A stretch of DNA of 64,000 nt from NCBI RefSeq assembly GCF_900110065.1, contig NZ_FOCI01000015.1, positions 1 to 64,000 of the forward strand. The letters run 5' to 3'. The position numbers and the translations under genes are program-made. This document shows, piece after piece, positions 1 through 8,085 of the stretch. Positions within the stretch are counted from its first letter, which is position 1, and each line of letters begins with the position of its first letter. The stretch is from Loktanella fryxellensis (GTDB lineage: Bacteria; Pseudomonadota; Alphaproteobacteria; Rhodobacterales; Rhodobacteraceae). The notes beneath the pieces are model-generated. The model was given only the letters and a program-made list of their open reading frames with translations. It searched no databases and was not told where the DNA came from.

Positions 1-256
1 CCGGCAAATTGTCCGACAACGCCCCGGCCATGGTATCCGCCGGCAGAACCAACTTCCCCAGGCGGGCTCGCCGCCGCCAATCCGACAGCTGATGTGCGAC
101 CAAGCCGTGACGCCGGGCAATATCCACGACCCGCACGCCAGGCTGAAAACTCTCAGCCACGATCCGGGCCTTCGCTTCATCCGGCCAACGCCGATATCCA
201 CGCGTCCGCTGCACAACCTCAATGCAGCCATCAAATCCGTCCCCGCCGTCAGACAC
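1..256 (-). CDS. tnpA: IS66-family accessory transposase TnpA (partial, 3' end outside window)
   Basis: About 85 residues are visible. They include a helix-turn-helix of the HTH_Tnp_1/IS66 TnpA type: a Trp-Pro-Asp-Glu-Ala-Lys stretch, then Ala-Arg-Ile-Val-Ala-Glu, then IARRHGLVAHQLSDWRRRAR. This is the pattern of IS3/IS66 OrfA proteins that bind the element ends. I chose the GTG at 256 because AAGGAG lies six to eleven bases upstream; an in-frame ATG at 277 has no ribosome binding site. The remainder of the gene is off the left edge. TnpA is an accessory protein to the IS66 TnpB/TnpC transposition machinery. Confidence 0.75.
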   Translation of the reverse strand, partial: MSDGGDGFDGCIEVVQRTRGYRRWPDEAKARIVAESFQPGVRVVDIARRHGLVAHQLSDWRRRARLGKLVLPADTMAGALSDNLP

Positions 257-339
257 TGCAATCTCCTTCTGAAACATCAAAAGGAAACTCGCTCCTCCAC
301 CAGCGCAGCGGAACCCTGGAAATCAATGGGACGGGGACG

Positions 340-347
340 GCGCTTAC
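340..347 (-). repeat. IS66 terminal inverted repeat tip
   Basis: Reads GTAAGCGC outward-in on the minus strand, matching the conserved tip of IS66-family terminal repeats. The partner repeat is outside the window. Confidence 0.65.
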
Positions 348-679
348 CAAGGTCCACTTTGGGCGCTGCCTGATCGGTAGGCAGCGCGCCTCATTTATCT
401 GCGAAAATGACGAACCTGTGACACCGGGTCACGCAGCCTCATCCATTTCGATGGGCCGCCGTGCTGCCGCGCGGCATCGTCTGGTTGCACCGCGCCGGGT
501 CAACCGACGCGCACCGGGCGGGCGGCCACGTCAGGGATGACATCTCAGGGACGACATTTCAGGGACTGGCCCATCAGCGCGACGAAGGACAACAGCCGGC
601 TGCATCCGCAAGGTGTTTGGGTTCGAGGGGGCGCATGTTCAGGCGTCACGGACCGCAGCAGGCCACAGGGGACAGACCG
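348..679. other. Intergenic region between IS66 end and urtA
   Basis: No convincing gene. It contains the stem-loop at 363-387 and an inverted repeat GTGAC-N5-GTCAC at 418-432 that could be an operator. An open frame runs into urtA from 461, but it lacks a ribosome binding site and its first part does not resemble UrtA. I saw no clear sigma-54 type -24/-12 promoter, although NtrC control is common for urea transporters. Confidence 0.5.
363..387 (+). terminator. Stem-loop, possible terminator of the gene interrupted or flanked by the IS
   Basis: GCGCTGCC (363-370) pairs perfectly with GGCAGCGC (380-387) around a 9-base loop, followed by a weakly T-rich stretch (tcattta). It lies 15 bp past the IS boundary. 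The IS may therefore have inserted at or just beyond the 3' end of the gene to the left. Confidence 0.35.
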
Positions 680-1972
680 ATGACCAAGACACTCAAGACA
701 GCAGGCTGCGCCATCGCCGCCCTGCTGGCGACGACCACGCTTGCCACCGCGCAGGACTGCGCCGACCCGATCAAGGTGGGCGTGCTGCACTCGCTCTCCG
801 GCTCCATGGCGATCTCCGAGACAACCTTGAAGGACGTCATGCTGATGCTGATCGAGCAGCAGAACGCCGCCGGCGGCCTGCTCGGCTGTCAGATCGAGGC
901 GGTCGTCGTCGACCCCGCCTCCGACTGGCCGCTGTTCGCTGAAAAGGCGCGCGAACTGCTGACCGTGAACGAAGTCGACGTGATCTTCGGTAACTGGACC
1001 AGCGTCAGCCGCAAATCCGTGCTGCCAGTGCTGGAGGAACTGAACGGCCTGCTGTTCTATCCGGTCCAGTACGAGGGCGAGGAGTCGTCCAAGAACGTCT
1101 TCTACACCGGTGCCGCCCCGAACCAGCAGGCGATCCCCGCCGTCGACTACTTCCTCGAGGAACTGGGGGTCGAGAAGTTCGCCCTGCTGGGCACCGACTA
1201 CGTCTATCCGCGCACGACGAACAACATCCTGCAGGCTTACCTGATGGACAAGGGCATCGCGGAAGAGGACATCTTCGTGAACTACACCCCGTTCGGCCAG
1301 TCCGACTGGGCGACCATCGTGGGTGACGTCGTGGCCCTGGGCGAGGACGGGATGCAGGTCGGCGTGATCAGCACGATCAACGGCGACGCCAACATCGGCT
1401 TCTACAAGGAACTCGCCGCCGCCAACGTCAGCGCCGACGATATCCCCGTGGTCGCGTTCTCGGTGGGCGAAGAGGAGCTCTCCGGTCTCGATACCTCGAA
1501 CCTCGTCGGGCATCTGGCCGCATGGAACTACTTCATGTCCGCCGACACGCCCGAAAACGCCGACTTCATCGCCAAGTGGCAGGACTTCATCGGCAGCACC
1601 GACCGCGTGACCAACGACCCGATGGAGGCGCATTACATCGGCTTCAACATGTGGGTGCAGGCGGTCGAGGCGGCAGGCACGACCGATGTGGACGCCGTGT
1701 CCGACGCGATGATCGGCCAGACCTTCCCGAACCTGACCGGCGGCATGGCCACGATGCTGCCGAACCACCACCTGACCAAGCCCGTCCTGATCGGCGAAAT
1801 CCGCGCCGATGGTCAGTTCGACATCATCAGCCAGACCGAACCGGTCGAAGGTGACGCATGGACCGATTTCCTGCCGGAAAGCGCCGTGCTGACCTCCGAC
1901 TGGAAGGATCTGAAGTGCGGGATGTACAACACCGAAACGCAGACCTGCGTGCAGTTGACCTCGAACTACTGA
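680..1972 (+). CDS. urtA: Urea ABC transporter substrate-binding protein UrtA
   Basis: 430 residues, the usual length for UrtA. It is the periplasmic binding protein that captures urea for the UrtBCDE permease. Residues 1 to about 24 form a Sec signal peptide (charged start, Ala/Leu-rich core, cleavage near ATA-QDC). The mature part has the type I periplasmic fold typical of the amide/branched-chain family: IKVGVLHSLSGSMAISE near the N-terminus, then FGNWTSVSRKSVLPVLEELN, and a Phe-Tyr-Pro-Val-Gln-Tyr-Glu-Gly segment typical of UrtA. The ATG at 680 was chosen because the signal peptide starts there; the frame is open further upstream to 461. It is the first gene of urtABCDE. Confidence 0.95.
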   Translation: MTKTLKTAGCAIAALLATTTLATAQDCADPIKVGVLHSLSGSMAISETTLKDVMLMLIEQQNAAGGLLGCQIEAVVVDPASDWPLFAEKARELLTVNEVDVIFGNWTSVSRKSVLPVLEELNGLLFYPVQYEGEESSKNVFYTGAAPNQQAIPAVDYFLEELGVEKFALLGTDYVYPRTTNNILQAYLMDKGIAEEDIFVNYTPFGQSDWATIVGDVVALGEDGMQVGVISTINGDANIGFYKELAAANVSADDIPVVAFSVGEEELSGLDTSNLVGHLAAWNYFMSADTPENADFIAKWQDFIGSTDRVTNDPMEAHYIGFNMWVQAVEAAGTTDVDAVSDAMIGQTFPNLTGGMATMLPNHHLTKPVLIGEIRADGQFDIISQTEPVEGDAWTDFLPESAVLTSDWKDLKCGMYNTETQTCVQLTSNY

Positions 1973-1978
1973 TGATAC

Positions 1979-2009
1979 GGCCGGGTGCGGGATGGTCCCG
2001 CGCCCGGCC
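1979..2009 (+). promoter_or_regulatory. Intercistronic stem-loop urtA-urtB
   Basis: A 14-bp stem (1979-1992 with 1996-2009, one G-T wobble) with a 3-base loop, seven bases after the urtA stop codon. There is no T-run, so it is more likely an mRNA-stabilising or attenuating element favouring urtA over the downstream genes than a full terminator. Confidence 0.6.
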
Positions 2010-2035
2010 TCGCTCTGCCTGACCGAAAGTCCGCC

Positions 2036-3976
2036 ATGCTGCGCCTACTGATCGCTCTTGCCGTCTTTGCCGGCCTGTCGCTGCCCGCGACCGCGCAGTC
2101 TCAAACCCTCCAATCCATCCTGCAACCCGTCGCGGACGAGATCGCCGACCCGTCCCGCGCCAGCGTGGGTGCGGCGCTGGATGCGCTCGTCGCCTCTGGC
2201 CTGCCGCAGGTCACGCCGTTCCTCGAGGCGTGGTCCGACAAAGGCGTCTGGCAGCGCGATGCGGACGGTGCGTTCTTCTATGGGCAAGCCGCAGGAGGAG
2301 AGTTGACGCTGACCGACATCGACACCGGCGCCGAGACCGTCGTGCCCGCCACGGGCCATACGGAGCTGCGCCCCAACGGCGGTGTCCGCCGCGTCATCGG
2401 CACGACGCTGGTGCAGTTTCAGCTCAGCGACCCGGACCTGACGCGCCGCCTCTCGGCCATCGATTCGCTGGCCCGCAGGCCTGACGCGGATCAGTTGGCA
2501 CCGCTCCTCGCCTCCATCGACGAGGAACCCGATCCTGCGCTGAAGGCGCGCAAGATCCAGCTTGCGAACATCCTGACCGTCACCTTCGCCGACGACCCCG
2601 CCGACCGCATCGCCGCCATCGACAGCCTCTCCACCGATACCTCGATCGAGGCGCGGGCGGTGCTGAACCAGATCCTGACGACCGGGATCACGGCGACCCC
2701 CGGCGCGCCAGTCGGCAATGTCGCCCGCATCCTGACCGTGGGCGACGACCTGACGCCTGCCGCAGCCTACGACCTACTCGTGACAGGTGACCTTGCCCCG
2801 CCCGCCACCGCGCCCAATGCCATCCGGGATGCGCTTGCCGCCAACATCGTCGATGGCCGCGCCGGTGGCATCCCCACGGCGCAACTCGGCGATCCTGCGC
2901 TGCGCGAGGCTGCCTATGCCACCCTCGCCGCAGCCGGCACCGTGCCGCCGCTCGTGACCGCACAGGATCAGGCGGATGCCATCGCCGCCCACACATTCGC
3001 TGCGATCTACGCCGAAGGTGACGCCGCCATCACCGACGCCGCCCGCGCCGCCCTGACCAGCGCAGAGACGCGCGTCGCCGCCGCCCAGTTCGCGGACCTC
3101 ACGCTGGACGCGCTGTCGCTGGCGTCGATCTACTTCCTCGCGGCCATCGGGCTTGCCATCACCTTCGGTGTCATGGGCGTCATCAACATGTCGCATGGCG
3201 AATTCATCATGATGGGCGCCTACACCGGCTTCGTCGTGCAACAATTCGTGCCCGACTACACGGTGTCGATCATCGTGGCCCTGCCGCTCGCCTTCGCCAT
3301 CACATTCGCCGCTGGCGTCGCGATGGAGCGTCTCGTGATCCGCCACCTCTACCACCGCCCGCTGGAGACGTTGCTCGCGACCTTCGGCATCTCGATCGCG
3401 CTGCAGCAACTCGCCAAGAACATCTTCGGCACGCAGGCGCGTCCGCTGACCTCGCCGGGTTGGCTCGACGGGGCGCTGATCTTCTCGGACGTGATCCAGA
3501 TCAGCTACATCCGCGTCGCGATCTTCGTGCTGGCGCTCCTGTTCCTCGGGCTGATCGTCTTCGTGCTCAAACGGACGCGATTGGGGCTGGAGGTGCGGGC
3601 CGTCACCCAGAACCGCGGCATGGCAGCCTCCATGGGCATCGACCCGGACCGCATCAACATGCTGACCTTCGGCCTCGGCTCCGGCATCGCGGGAATCGCG
3701 GGCGTCGCCATCGGCCTTTACGCGCAGGTCACGTCGGAAATGGGGGCCGCCTACATCGTGCAGTCCTTCATGACCGTCGTGGTGGGTGGCGTCGGCAACG
3801 TCTGGGGCACGCTGGCCGGGGCCACGCTCATCGGTTTCCTGCAAAAGGGGATCGAGTTCCTGAACCCCTCCAACACCCTCGCCGCCCAGACCTACATGGT
3901 GCTGTTCATCATCCTCTTCATCCAGTTCCGGCCAAAGGGCATCGTCGCCCAAAAGGGCCGCGCGGCCGCCGATTGA
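2036..3976 (+). CDS. urtB: Urea ABC transporter permease UrtB
   Basis: 646 residues. The N-terminus has a signal-like hydrophobic segment (MLRLLIALAVFAGLSLPATA), followed by about 320 residues of Ala/Asp-rich helical-repeat domain that long UrtB proteins carry. From about residue 350 comes the inner-membrane permease of the LivH type, with conserved GVINMSHGEFIMMGAYTG and a C-terminal FRPKGIVAQKGR. It forms the urea channel together with UrtC. The ATG at 2036 opens on the hydrophobic segment; an upstream in-frame start at 1985 would place charged residues ahead of it and is disfavoured. A 124-bp gap containing an interspersed repeat separates it from urtC. Confidence 0.93.
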   Translation: MLRLLIALAVFAGLSLPATAQSQTLQSILQPVADEIADPSRASVGAALDALVASGLPQVTPFLEAWSDKGVWQRDADGAFFYGQAAGGELTLTDIDTGAETVVPATGHTELRPNGGVRRVIGTTLVQFQLSDPDLTRRLSAIDSLARRPDADQLAPLLASIDEEPDPALKARKIQLANILTVTFADDPADRIAAIDSLSTDTSIEARAVLNQILTTGITATPGAPVGNVARILTVGDDLTPAAAYDLLVTGDLAPPATAPNAIRDALAANIVDGRAGGIPTAQLGDPALREAAYATLAAAGTVPPLVTAQDQADAIAAHTFAAIYAEGDAAITDAARAALTSAETRVAAAQFADLTLDALSLASIYFLAAIGLAITFGVMGVINMSHGEFIMMGAYTGFVVQQFVPDYTVSIIVALPLAFAITFAAGVAMERLVIRHLYHRPLETLLATFGISIALQQLAKNIFGTQARPLTSPGWLDGALIFSDVIQISYIRVAIFVLALLFLGLIVFVLKRTRLGLEVRAVTQNRGMAASMGIDPDRINMLTFGLGSGIAGIAGVAIGLYAQVTSEMGAAYIVQSFMTVVVGGVGNVWGTLAGATLIGFLQKGIEFLNPSNTLAAQTYMVLFIILFIQFRPKGIVAQKGRAAAD

Positions 3977-4009
3977 TGCAAACTCCAGCCCCAACCACCG
4001 CGTCCCCCG

Positions 4010-4055
4010 TTCTTCTGGTCGAAAATATCCCGGGGGTATGGGGGCTGGCCCCCAT
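4010..4055 (+). repeat. Interspersed palindromic repeat, copy A
   Basis: Contains TTCTTCTGGTCGAAAATATC, then CCGGGGG, then a 7-bp stem ATGGGGG/CCCCCAT with loop CTGG. The same unit, inverted, occurs at 28225-28270. It sits in the urtB-urtC gap. Confidence 0.7.
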
Positions 4056-4100
4056 GACCACATCGCCCCACGCGCCCCGTCCCAATGAGAGCACGCACCC

Positions 4101-5267
4101 ATGACCCAGGGCTTCCTCGTCACCAACCGCTCCGTCCGCTGGTTCCTGATGTGCCTCGCGATCTTCACCGCCGTCGTAGCCTTCGGGTCGGAGGCGTCTG
4201 GCGCGGGCCTGTTCTCCACCTCTCTGGTCAAGACCTTGGGCAAGACGCTGTGCCTGTGCCTCGTCGCCATCGCGATGGACGTGGTCTGGGGCTATTGCGG
4301 CATCCTGTCCCTTGGCCACTTTGCCTTCTTCGGGATCGGCGGCTATGCCGTCGGCATGTGGCTGATGTATGCCCGCACCGAAGGCATCGTGCTGTCCAGC
4401 CTGTCGGGCCAGACCATCCCGCCGACCCCGTCAGAGGTGTCGGACGCCATCGGCAGCCAGATTTTCGGCGTGGTGGGCAGCGCGCAGTTTCCGCTGATCT
4501 GGTCCTTCGCCCACAGCCTTCCGCTGCAACTGCTGATGGTGGTGCTGGTGCCCGGCCTGCTGGCGCTGGTGTTCGGCTGGCTCGCCTTCCGCAGCCGCGT
4601 CACGGGCGTCTATCTGTCGATCCTGACGCAGGCCATGACACTGGCCCTGTCGCTCTACCTCTTCCAGAACGACTCCGGTCTGCGCGGCAACAACGGCCTG
4701 TCCGGCCTGCAGAACATCCCGGGGTATGAGCAGACCTCGCAAGCGACGATCAGCCTGATGTTCTTCCTCGCCTCGGCCCTTGCCCTCGCACTCGGCTACG
4801 TCCTGTTCGCCTGGGTCGTGGCGGGCAAGATGGGCAGCGTCATCAAGGGCATCCGCGACAACGAGGCGCGGGTCCGCTTCCTCGGCTACCGGGTCGAGGG
4901 GTTCAAACTCTTCGTGTTCACCCTGACGGCCGTTGTCGCGGGCATCGCCGGCGCGCTCTACTACCCGCAGGCGGGCATCATCAACCCGGCGGAAATCGCC
5001 CCAATCGCGTCGATCTACCTTGCGGTCTGGGTCGCCATCGGCGGGCGCGGGCGGCTCTACGGCGCGGTGATCGGTGCGGCCTTCGTCTCGCTCGTCTCCA
5101 GCTGGTTCACCGGGGGCGGGGCGCCGAACCTCAACCTCGGCTTCTACACCGTGCAATGGACCGACTGGTGGCTGGTGCTGCTCGGCGTGTCCTTCGTCGC
5201 CGTCACGCTGTTCTTTCCCAAGGGCATCGGCGGCGTGTTCGATTACCTCGTCAGGAAACCGTCATGA
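4101..5267 (+). CDS. urtC: Urea ABC transporter permease UrtC
   Basis: 388 residues with about ten hydrophobic segments, of the LivM/UrtC inner-membrane permease type. Recognisable features are DVVWGYCGILSLGHFAFFGI near residue 55, the Arg-Asn/Arg-Asp-Asn-Glu coupling segment (IKGIRDNEARVRFLGY) that contacts the ATPases, and FFPKGIGGVFDYLVRKP at the C-terminus. It pairs with UrtB. Its TGA stop overlaps the ATG of urtD (ATGA), which indicates translational coupling. Confidence 0.95.
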   Translation: MTQGFLVTNRSVRWFLMCLAIFTAVVAFGSEASGAGLFSTSLVKTLGKTLCLCLVAIAMDVVWGYCGILSLGHFAFFGIGGYAVGMWLMYARTEGIVLSSLSGQTIPPTPSEVSDAIGSQIFGVVGSAQFPLIWSFAHSLPLQLLMVVLVPGLLALVFGWLAFRSRVTGVYLSILTQAMTLALSLYLFQNDSGLRGNNGLSGLQNIPGYEQTSQATISLMFFLASALALALGYVLFAWVVAGKMGSVIKGIRDNEARVRFLGYRVEGFKLFVFTLTAVVAGIAGALYYPQAGIINPAEIAPIASIYLAVWVAIGGRGRLYGAVIGAAFVSLVSSWFTGGGAPNLNLGFYTVQWTDWWLVLLGVSFVAVTLFFPKGIGGVFDYLVRKPS

Positions 5268-6013
5268 CCAGCCTTCTCGAAGTGTCCGGCGTCTCCAAGA
5301 CCTTCGACGGGTTCCGGGCGATCAACGACCTGTCGATCCAGATCTCGGAGCCGGAGTTGCGCGCCATCATCGGCCCCAACGGCGCGGGCAAGACGACCTT
5401 CATGGACATCGTCACCGGCAAGACGAAGCCCGACACGGGCCGCGTGCTGTGGGGTGCGCGCAACGAATCCCTGCTGGGCCTGTCGGAGGCCGCGATCGCC
5501 AACAAGGGCATCGGCCGCAAGTTTCAGAAACCCACCGTGTTCGAGGATCAGACCGTCTGGGCCAACCTGAACATGGCGCTGCGGAACAAGCGTGGCCCCT
5601 TTGCCGTGCTCTTCCACCGCAAGACCGGCGAAGACGAGGCACGAATCTCCCAGATTGCGTCAGAGATCGGGCTGACCGACCAACTTTCCCGCATGTCGGG
5701 CGAGCTAAGCCACGGGCAAAAGCAGTGGCTGGAAATCGGGATGCTGCTGGCGCAGGACCCGCGGCTGTTGCTGGTGGACGAACCTGCAGCCGGCATGACG
5801 GCGGAGGAGCGGGAGAAGACCACCGACATCCTGCGCCACGCCGCCCTGACGCGCGCTGTCGTCGTGGTGGAACATGACATGGAATTCGTGCGCCGCCTCA
5901 ACTGCAAGGTGACGGTCCTGCACGAGGGGCATGTGCTGGCCGAAGGCACCCTCGACCATGTCACCGCCGATTCCACGGTGATCGACGTGTATCTGGGGCG
6001 CGCCGATGCTTGA
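5264..6013 (+). CDS. urtD: Urea ABC transporter ATP-binding protein UrtD
   Basis: 249 residues, cytoplasmic ATPase of the LivG/UrtD class. Walker A is GPNGAGKTT (about residues 37-45). The signature is the UrtD-type LSHGQKQWLEIGM rather than LSGGQ, Walker B is LLLVDEPAAGM, and the switch histidine is in VVVEHDMEFV. The start is the ATG overlapping the urtC stop. The frame is open upstream to 5156, but that part is the urtC coding region in another frame. It overlaps urtE by 8 bases. Confidence 0.95.
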   Translation: MTSLLEVSGVSKTFDGFRAINDLSIQISEPELRAIIGPNGAGKTTFMDIVTGKTKPDTGRVLWGARNESLLGLSEAAIANKGIGRKFQKPTVFEDQTVWANLNMALRNKRGPFAVLFHRKTGEDEARISQIASEIGLTDQLSRMSGELSHGQKQWLEIGMLLAQDPRLLLVDEPAAGMTAEEREKTTDILRHAALTRAVVVVEHDMEFVRRLNCKVTVLHEGHVLAEGTLDHVTADSTVIDVYLGRADA

Positions 6014-6701
6014 TGTGACCGACCTGACCCTGAAATACGGGCAAAGCCAGATCCTGAACGGCGTGTCCCTGACCGCCCCCGTGGGGCAGGTGACGACCGT
6101 GATGGGTACAAACGGCGTGGGCAAGACCAGCCTGCTGCGCGCTCTGTCGGGACGGCACGCCTACGCGGGCGGTGCCGTCGCACTGGATGGCAAGGCGCTG
6201 GACCACCCCACCGCCGCACAGGCGGCACGGGCGGGCATCGCCTATGTGCCGCAGGGGCGCGAAGTGTTCCCCATGATGACCGTGGCCGAGAACCTGGAAA
6301 CCGGGTTTGCCTGCCTGCCGCGATCAGAACGCCATGTGCCCGCATGGATCGACGACCTGTTCCCGGTGCTGAAGGAAATGCGCCACCGGCGGGGCGGCGA
6401 TCTGTCCGGCGGGCAGCAGCAACAGCTCGCCATCGCGCGGGCGCTGATCACGAAACCTTGCGTCCTGCTGCTGGACGAACCGACCGAAGGCATCCAGCCC
6501 AACGTGATCCAGATGATCGGCCGCGCCATCGCGCAGCTGCGCGACCGTGGTGACATGGCGATCATCCTCGTGGAACAGAACGTCGATTTCGCATGGCGCG
6601 CCGCCGACAGTTTCGTGATGATGAAACGCGGCGCGGTGTGGAAACGCATGGCAAAGGCCGACTGCACCCGCGACGACGTGGTGGCTGCGCTGGCGCTGTA
6701 G
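6006..6701 (+). CDS. urtE: Urea ABC transporter ATP-binding protein UrtE
   Basis: 231 residues, second ATPase of the urea importer (LivF/UrtE class). Walker A is GTNGVGKTS, the signature is LSGGQQQQLAIARAL, and Walker B is VLLLDEPTEGIQPNVI, where the GIQP is typical of this class. The start overlaps the 3' end of urtD by 8 bases. It is the last gene of the urt operon. No urease or ure accessory genes follow within this window. Confidence 0.95.
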   Translation: MLDVTDLTLKYGQSQILNGVSLTAPVGQVTTVMGTNGVGKTSLLRALSGRHAYAGGAVALDGKALDHPTAAQAARAGIAYVPQGREVFPMMTVAENLETGFACLPRSERHVPAWIDDLFPVLKEMRHRRGGDLSGGQQQQLAIARALITKPCVLLLDEPTEGIQPNVIQMIGRAIAQLRDRGDMAIILVEQNVDFAWRAADSFVMMKRGAVWKRMAKADCTRDDVVAALAL

Positions 6702-6764
6702 CTTGCACTCACCTTTCGTCGCGGCGATACCGGGCCCATGCGGATGGGGACGGGGGTCAGTGCG

Positions 6765-7496
6765 ATGGAGGAGACGGGCGCAGCCATCGTCCTGTCCGGC
6801 GTGTCGCTGACCCGTGGCGGACGGCCCGTGTTGCAGGACATCGACCTGAGCACCGACGCGCGGCGCATCGGCATCGTCGGACGCAACGGGTCTGGCAAGA
6901 CCACGCTGGCGCGCCTGATCTGCGGCCTGATCGCCCCCGACACCGGCACCGTGCGCATCGGCGGTGTCGATGTGGCCCGTGACCGGCGCGCCGCCCTGCG
7001 CACCGTGGGCATCCTGTTCCAGAACCCCGACCATCAGATCATCTTTCCCACGGTGGAGGAGGAGCTGGCCTTCGGCCTGACCCAGATGGGCCGGACCAAG
7101 GAACAGGCGCAGGCCGCCGTCACCGCGATCCTTGCGCGTTTCGGGCGGGCGCATTGGCACGACGCCGCGATCCACACGCTGTCGCACGGGCAAAAGCAGC
7201 TCGTGTGCCTGATGGCCGTGCTTGCGATGGAACCCCGCGTCGTGGTGCTGGACGAGCCGTTCTCGGGCCTTGATTTGCCGACGCGGATGCAACTGACGGC
7301 GGCCTTCGCCCGGATCGACGCAGGCATCGTGCACATCACCCACGACCCCGATGTCGTGCGCGACTACGATCATGTGATCTGGATGGACGGCGGGCGCGTG
7401 GCGATGCAGGGGGACGCGGCCCCCGTGCTGGACGCCTATGTGGCGCGGATGACGGCGCTGGGGGCGGGCGATGATCTCTCTCACCTCGCCGGTTAG
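6765..7496 (+). CDS. bioM: ECF biotin transporter ATP-binding protein BioM
   Basis: About 243 residues, energy-coupling-factor ATPase. It has VLSGVSLTRGG, Walker A GRNGSGKTT, a Q-loop FQNPDHQIIFPTVEEE with the ECF-type Gln-Asn-Pro-Asp, signature LSHGQKQLVCLMAVL, and Walker B VVVLDEPFSGLD. It drives biotin uptake with BioN and BioY. I prefer the ATG at 6765 (G-rich tract upstream, and it begins next to the conserved core). An in-frame ATG at 6738 would add nine residues but has no ribosome binding site. It overlaps bioN by 26 bases. Confidence 0.9.
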   Translation: MEETGAAIVLSGVSLTRGGRPVLQDIDLSTDARRIGIVGRNGSGKTTLARLICGLIAPDTGTVRIGGVDVARDRRAALRTVGILFQNPDHQIIFPTVEEELAFGLTQMGRTKEQAQAAVTAILARFGRAHWHDAAIHTLSHGQKQLVCLMAVLAMEPRVVVLDEPFSGLDLPTRMQLTAAFARIDAGIVHITHDPDVVRDYDHVIWMDGGRVAMQGDAAPVLDAYVARMTALGAGDDLSHLAG

Positions 7497-8073
7497 GACG
7501 GGGGCGCACGGCTGGCCCGCAGGGGTCAAGCTGGCGGCGCTCTGCGTGGCGACCGTGGTGCTGTTCGCCCGCGCCGACCTTGCGTTTCAACTGACGGCCG
7601 CTGCCACGACCCTTGCCGTGACGCTGGTGGGCGGCTGGACCTTTGCCCGCGCGGCCCTGTCGGCCCTGTGGCGGTTGTGGCCCTTCGTCGTGCTGGTGGT
7701 GCTATGGCACGGGCTGACGGGCGCGGCGCTGGACGGTGCGGTGATTGCCCTGCGCCTGCTGACGGCGTTCCTGCTGGCCAATCTGGTGACGATGACGACG
7801 ACCCTGTCGCAAATGATCGCCGTGGTGATGCGCGTGGCCGCACCACTGACGCGCCTTGGTGTGAACACCCGCGCTTTGGCGCTTGGCATGGCGCTCGTGG
7901 TGCGCTTTACCCCGGTGTTGACGGACAAGGGCACGGCGCTGACCGATGCGTGGCGGGCGCGGTCGCACCGCAGGCCGGGGTGGCGGATCGTGATCCCCTT
8001 TGCCGTGCTGGCGATCGACGACGCCGAACACATGGCCGAGGCGCTGCGCGCCCGTGGCGGTACAACCCCTTGA
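7471..8073 (+). CDS. bioN: ECF biotin transporter transmembrane protein BioN
   Basis: 200 residues with four to five hydrophobic helices, matching the short CbiQ/BioN transmembrane coupling subunit. The Ala-Arg-Gly-type coupling motifs are visible as TDAWRARSHRRPGW and near the C-terminus as AEALRARGGT; these helices dock into the BioM ATPase. Context is bioM (overlapping) and bioY (12 bp downstream). The order bioM-bioN-bioY is that of the classic tripartite biotin transporter of alphaproteobacteria. Confidence 0.88.
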   Translation: MISLTSPVRTGAHGWPAGVKLAALCVATVVLFARADLAFQLTAAATTLAVTLVGGWTFARAALSALWRLWPFVVLVVLWHGLTGAALDGAVIALRLLTAFLLANLVTMTTTLSQMIAVVMRVAAPLTRLGVNTRALALGMALVVRFTPVLTDKGTALTDAWRARSHRRPGWRIVIPFAVLAIDDAEHMAEALRARGGTTP

Positions 8074-8085
8074 AAGGGAACGACG

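Larger units (their letters stand above)
1..347 (-). mobile_element. IS66-family insertion sequence, one end only
   Basis: The minus strand carries the 5' part of an IS66-type TnpA gene, and about 84 bp upstream of it the sequence ends in GTAAGCGC (reverse complement of 340-347). GTAAGCG is the usual outer tip of IS66-family inverted repeats, so base 347 is taken as the element boundary. IS66 elements usually duplicate 8 bp of target, so 348-355 (caaggtcc) is the predicted duplication. The rest of the element (tnpB, tnpC and the other end) lies left of the window, so intactness cannot be judged. Confidence 0.75.

Noticed and set aside
461-679. N-terminal extension of UrtA from an upstream start
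   Set aside because: It would place 73 charged residues before a clear signal peptide at 680.
348-679. Sigma-54 promoter for urtA
   Set aside because: No TGGCAC-N5-TTGC-like element found on the plus strand.
545-1771. 408-codon open frame on the minus strand inside urtA
   Set aside because: It mirrors urtA in the opposite strand, is rich in His/Arg/Val/Gly as GC-rich shadow frames are, and has no family motif.
2774-4270. 498-codon minus-strand frame across urtB and urtC
   Set aside because: Shadow of two well-supported membrane protein genes; composition dominated by Asp, Arg, His and Gly with no domain.
6702-6764. BioR operator upstream of bioM
   Set aside because: No TTATNTATAA-type palindrome is present in this gap or upstream of the AMP-ligase gene.
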